Assembly: GCA_012861695.1 (NCBI GenBank)
Contig: JAAOOA010000391.1
Span: 176,001 to 240,000 of the forward strand
Direction: 5' to 3'
From: Trematomus loennbergii
Taxonomy: Eukaryota > Chordata > Actinopteri > Perciformes > Nototheniidae
Length of the DNA stretch: 64,000 nt
This document shows, piece after piece, positions 30,803 to 64,000 of the stretch. Position numbers and translations under genes: made by a program. Position 1 is the first letter of the stretch. Each line of letters begins with the position of its first letter. A model generated the notes under the pieces. That model had not been told where the DNA came from. It did no database searches and saw nothing but the letters and a program-made list of their open reading frames with translations.

Positions 30803-33614
30803 ATGAATATGGCACCTGTAGATGGTCAAACCGGTTACAGAAAGACGACCATGTGTGTGACGTTCCTCAGAACGGATGGGAACCTAGTCAACTTATAAAA
30901 GAACAACTGCTATAAAATGAAGTATGTACATTTTCGATTTGCAGCATTATTCATGATAAATGAACTCATAAGATGTCTTACGAAAACAATAATAATAACA
31001 ACGAAAGATAAGCCAGGCACTCAAAGTTAGCATCAGTTAGTCGTGTGTCTTTCCCCTCTTCAGCGAGGAGAAAATAATCAAAACAACAATAGAAATGTAC
31101 CATAGTTTTCTCTTTTTTAATATTTTAATTTGTTTGTATTTAGAATTGTATAACACTGTTAACATTGATAATAAGAGATTCCCTCTCTCCCGTATTTCAG
31201 CTACTTGGCACCAAGTTCCTCATAAAAGAATCTGTATAATTGTACAAGAAATAGTTAAAAACACAGACACAGTTTCTTCACAGGTAAATGAAGTGATTTT
31301 TCAATATTTGTAATTCTTAAACACTATGTATTTTTGACAGCAGCTGTGATAAAGGTTTTTAACGTTTTTAAAATCACCAGCAAAGTTTTCATTTTCGACA
31401 TAAAACACAGAAAAACATTGAAACAGCTTGGACCGGCTGTTTGGTTTTTGTAACATGTGGGTGTATTTCCTGGTTTCATCTGAGTTATGTGCCCCCCAAC
31501 TCGCCCCCCCCCCCCCCCTTTTTTTCTTCACCAAATGGGGTCTTGACATTCATTTGTGCCCCCCCCCCCCCTTCTGTTTTCACGCAAAACCGCCCAAAGT
31601 AGTAGAAAACGCTAAAATCCAGTGGAGCGCGAAAAACAAAAGGCTCCTTAAACGACTGGATTTAACATTCAACGACAAACGACCCACCAATCAGCCGACA
31701 GATCGAGTGGACCAATCACATTCCCCCTTTTTAAGAGAAAAATAAATGTCATACACGTGTTTTTTGTGACGTGTTAGTCGCGGTAACAGACTTCACAGAA
31801 AGTACAGACGATATACGGATCGTGTTTTTCCTGATGTGAATGTGGGGGGGGGTTGGAGGCCTTTCGTTGTTTTGACGATACAGACTTTAATTTTTCCGAC
31901 CGGCCTCCAACACGTCCCCGTTTGACAGACTTAAAAAACACAAATAAGACCGAAAAAAACAAAAAACGAGGGGTCGTTAACAGGAAACGCATCGGACGAA
32001 CTTACAAACATGCAGTTCAGTTTTCCAAAACACCTATAAAAATAGATTTATAGTGCGAAATATTTTTTTCTTCTTTTAGTTTCTTTACAAATCTTTAAAA
32101 TCGGTTTGTATCACGTGTCCTGAAATAGTTTTCTTTTTGCTCCCCCCCCCCTGAACCACTTATTGTCCCGTGAGAGAAGTTTGGAAGTCAACAAGTTTGG
32201 TGGGAACCAATGAAATACACCCAATGCACACAGGATGCCCCAAGGAACTCTGGGAAATGCTTCACAACTGAGGCTTTTATGGGTTTTTTTCCAGGACTAA
32301 AATCTACAAAATGCTACTTTAGGCCTTTTTCTCATCATAATGTCTTCTATATAAATATGTATTAGTTATTTAATACTTTGTAATGCAAGAGCTGGAAACT
32401 ACAATTCCCAGAATTCCTTAGTGGCAAATAACATGGCTCCATAAACCTTTGAGCTAGTTAAAGAATCTTTTTCATCTCTGAGAGAAAGGACAGCAAGATA
32501 AAGAGGTTTGTATAAGACTACACAACAGCAAAAAGCAATAGCAGAGAGAGAAAGAGAGGATTAGAAAACCTTTAAAAAAAACAACATGAAACAAAAAGAG
32601 GTTTTACAAAGACAAAAAGGAAGCAGCGGAAAAAAGGTGGACTCTACAAATTGTTTTTTTTGTTTTTTGCAAAGGCCACCAACACGAAATTCCACAAACC
32701 TCCACTGGTTTCACTAAGACTGCAGATAGAAGGGGGCGGGGGGACGAAGAGGGTTGCCATTTTTGGGGTGTCAATCATCCCGTAGACTCCACCCCTTTCT
32801 GTCTAAGCCCCGCCCATTTCCCATCCCCCACACTAGAGATAGAGCACAGAGAAGACAAAGGACAAAAACAGCTACAGTAGCTCAGTATATACTGCATATA
32901 GTCAACACACACAGAGAGAGAAGTCGCCATGAGAGACTTTTTGACAGCCAGTGACACTAAACACATCGGTAACACGTTTTTACGGCTTAATCACACTGGG
33001 TAATAAGGTATGACAGGATGGTAAAGACGGGGCTGTCGACTTTTAAAAAGATGGATGTCGTGACAGTATTTTTTTTTTACCGTTTTAATTATTACTTGTT
33101 TATTATCTTCTTCTGTTTTTTTCTCTTTTTACCAAAAAGTAGAAGAAAAAAAAAATACAAATGAAGGAGAATCAGAGTGCTTTTAAAAAACACTGTGAGA
33201 TTTCTTTTTTTTTGGCAACGTAGACGGGGAAGGAAACACAGAACAGAAGAACAACGACAGACAACATAGTTTAAAGGAATGTGATTTCTTTTCTCTTCCT
33301 CTAAAAATCCATATCTTTTTTTGTAGTTATTGGATTGATTGTTTGATAGTTTGATTGAAAATGCACGTCTTTATTACAATCTCCTTGTTGATATGTGTTG
33401 TTTTATCACAGGGTCCGGCGATGAGATGGAAGAGAGTGGATTGTTTAGGAAAATCTTGTGGAGGTGATTCTGTTTTAAGGAAGAAGGAGGAGGAAAAAAA
33501 GTCGTAACAATAAAACTAAACAGCGATCAAACAGGAACCGGTCGAGGTTTTTAACATTCATTTTTCAAGTTAGCGCCACTAGCATATTAGCCTCAGTCTC
33601 ACTGAGAATTAAAA

Positions 33615-33806
33615 GTGATTAAGTTAGAAGACATATACAAAATAAAAATGACACTATATAGCAAATTAAATTCAACCAATCACCTCCATGTTGCCATGCG
33701 GAGTATGGTGCTAATAGTGATTAAGTTAGAAGATACATACAAAATAAAAATGACACCATGTAGCAAATTAAATTCAACCAATCACCTCCATGTTGCCATG
33801 CGGAGT
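33615..33806. repeat. 102-bp tandem duplication
   Basis: Two copies begin gtgattaagttagaaga at 33615 and 33717 and end catgttgccatgcggagt. They differ at few positions. Confidence 0.9.
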
Positions 33807-34970
33807 TGCCCCTCATGGCCCAATCACATTTGTTCTAAGACAAACAAAGGAAGGACATACAGGACGAAACATGGAGATGATGTTGTGGATTTAGAGGTTC
33901 TCAGGTTCTTGTTGTGTTTCTGACTTTCCTGAAGGTCAGAAGAGAAAATAAAACTAGGATTGTTCCCCCTCCAAAAACTAAACACACGATCAGTCTGTGG
34001 GTTCGTTTACAGCTCCCACATCAGCCAGCTGATCAGGGTCACTGACGCTCGATAGCACCATGAATCTGACGATCGACAGGAAGAAATGTAGACGGAAAGA
34101 TCCGGTAGACGAGAGAGAGGACGACAGAGTGAGATGAAGGAGATGTAGAGGAGGTTATTTTGGTGCGAGACCTGTAGGTAAACTCCTGGGATAAAAGAGG
34201 AAGTAGTAACATTCGATAATTCACAGGTCATTACCCGGCTGAAATTGCTTTTTTGAAATTTTCTTCACAATGCTTGATTTGTACGTTAAATCTGAGCTAG
34301 TATATTTTTATAAAAAAAAGGAAGAAATGTAAAGAATAACAGCATTAATTCTCTTAGCTTTTTCCCTCAATCGAGAAACGTCCTCAAAAACCTTTTTTCA
34401 AAAGATTATTACTCTGAGCTCCCTCTTTTCCGATTTAAAAAATGTCCTTTTCAAGCCTTGATCACATCAAGATACATCGGGAGGAGCGCCACGAAGATGT
34501 CCTGTCCATTACAAAGCCCTGTGCCGTCCTCCTTTAAATACACACAATCAGCATCTTCATAAAGACGCTACAGAAACAAGAGAAATAATAAAAGTGATCC
34601 CCGTCAGGCTCCGGCGGAGTCCTTAGGCAATATGAATTCTCTGTAGGCAAAAAAAGAAATTCTTTACAATAAAGAATAGTCTTTGTTCAAGAGCAAAAAA
34701 CGCTGCTGATCGCACAAAGACAGAGGAAGGGGAGAGAGGAGAAAGATAGAAAAGGGGGACATGTTTGAGTGTCATTCATGTCTATTACACAAGCTCAGTT
34801 GCTCAGATTCAAAGTGCTAGAGTACATCTGCCATCCTTCCCTGTCCTTCCTCCCCTCGGGAACACAGTGCTGTGTTGATAAAACGCAAGTCTTTTTTTTG
34901 TTTTGTTACTAGTGAGTAGTCTTTAACTTTGATTCCAGAAACACAGTAATGCGGTCTCGAACGCCTCTCA

Positions 34971-63095
<28,125 letters not shown>

Positions 63096-63111
63096 CTGAG
63101 GAACAAACACA

Positions 63112-63569
<458 letters not shown>

Positions 63570-64000
63570 TCAGGTGTATATCAGTATGTAGTGTCTCTAC
63601 TTTAAAGAGTCCTCTCCTGCTGATGTTCAGGTGTATATCAGTACGTAGTGTCTCTACTTTAAAGAGTCCTCTCCTGCTGATGTTCAGGTGTATATCAGTA
63701 TGTAGTGTCTCTACTTTAAAGAGTCCTCTCCTGCTGATGTTCAGGTGTATATCAGTATGTAGTGTCTCTACTTTAAAGAGTCCTCTCCTGCTGATGTTCA
63801 GGTGTATATCAGTATGTAGTGTCTCTACTTTAAAGAGTCCTCTCCTGCTGATGTTCAGGTGTATATCAGTATGTAGTGTCTCTACTTTAAAGAGTCCTCT
63901 CCTGCTGATGTTCAGGTGTATATCAGTATGTAGTGTCTCTACTTTAAAGAGTCCTCTCCTGCTGATGTTCAGGTGTATATCAGTATGTAGTGTCTCTACT
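63570..64000 (+). repeat. 57-bp minisatellite array 3 (at least 7.5 copies, cut by window edge)
   Basis: Same unit and orientation as 48088-49703. It starts after ttaaaggggctctgatcatc, which resembles a TTAA-type transposon end. Confidence 0.97.

Larger units (their letters stand above)
30797..34970 (-). other. npas3: probable npas3 3'UTR
   Basis: This gene-free, AT-rich stretch of about 4.2 kb lies downstream of the npas3 stop (minus strand), with a candidate AATAAA on the minus strand at 30797-30802. It contains C-runs at 31506-31520 and 31560-31570 and a 102-bp tandem duplication at 33615-33806. The open frames in it look random. Extent is inferred. Confidence 0.4.

Overview
This window is teleost fish genomic DNA. 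The evidence is spliced genes with GT/AG introns, coding exons that match vertebrate proteins, very abundant CA/GT microsatellites, long minisatellites, and typical fish non-autonomous DNA transposons, tRNA-derived SINE fragments and a solo LTR. It holds a conserved vertebrate gene block, sptssa(+) - egln3(+) - npas3(-). This is the same order and relative orientation as SPTSSA-EGLN3-NPAS3 on human 14q13, with egln3 and npas3 tail to tail.

Layout. 1-702 is the edge of a 37-bp minisatellite in the upstream part of sptssa. 781-880 is the last coding exon of sptssa (small activating subunit of serine palmitoyltransferase), followed by its 3'UTR. 1.6-11.5 kb is intergenic: several transposon remnants, a ~25-copy 72-bp minisatellite and a solo-LTR-like element carrying a 20-copy 44-bp expansion. 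11,959-20,425 is egln3 (HIF prolyl hydroxylase PHD3) in five exons, with a long 3'UTR probably ending near 22.79 kb that contains a 24-bp minisatellite and a transposon. 22.8-30.8 kb is gene-poor DNA between the two convergent genes. About 30.8-34.97 kb is the likely npas3 3'UTR. 34,971-63,095 (minus strand) carries the last six coding exons of npas3 (neuronal bHLH-PAS transcription factor); the bHLH and PAS-A exons lie beyond the right edge. The npas3 introns hold three 57-bp arrays (two in opposite orientation), a ~57-copy 33-bp array with a 560-bp higher-order period, many CA/GT tracts and transposon remnants.

Functionally, egln3 is an oxygen sensor that hydroxylates HIF-alpha, itself a bHLH-PAS protein; npas3 is a related bHLH-PAS factor; sptssa belongs to sphingolipid synthesis. 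The block is probably ancient synteny, not an operon-like unit.

Two themes deserve attention. First, tandem repeats sit directly against splice sites: the egln3 exon 3 donor, the egln3 exon 4 donor, the npas3 PAS-B exon acceptor and the npas3 exon at 62,978. Second, almost every conserved coding exon needs one or a few missing bases, often in a homopolymer, to read correctly, while splice sites and phases are intact. This points to an unpolished long-read assembly, not to pseudogenes. I saw no intact transposase or reverse transcriptase gene, no rRNA or full tRNA gene, and no CRISPR array. Nearly all long open frames outside the exons named here are repeat translations.
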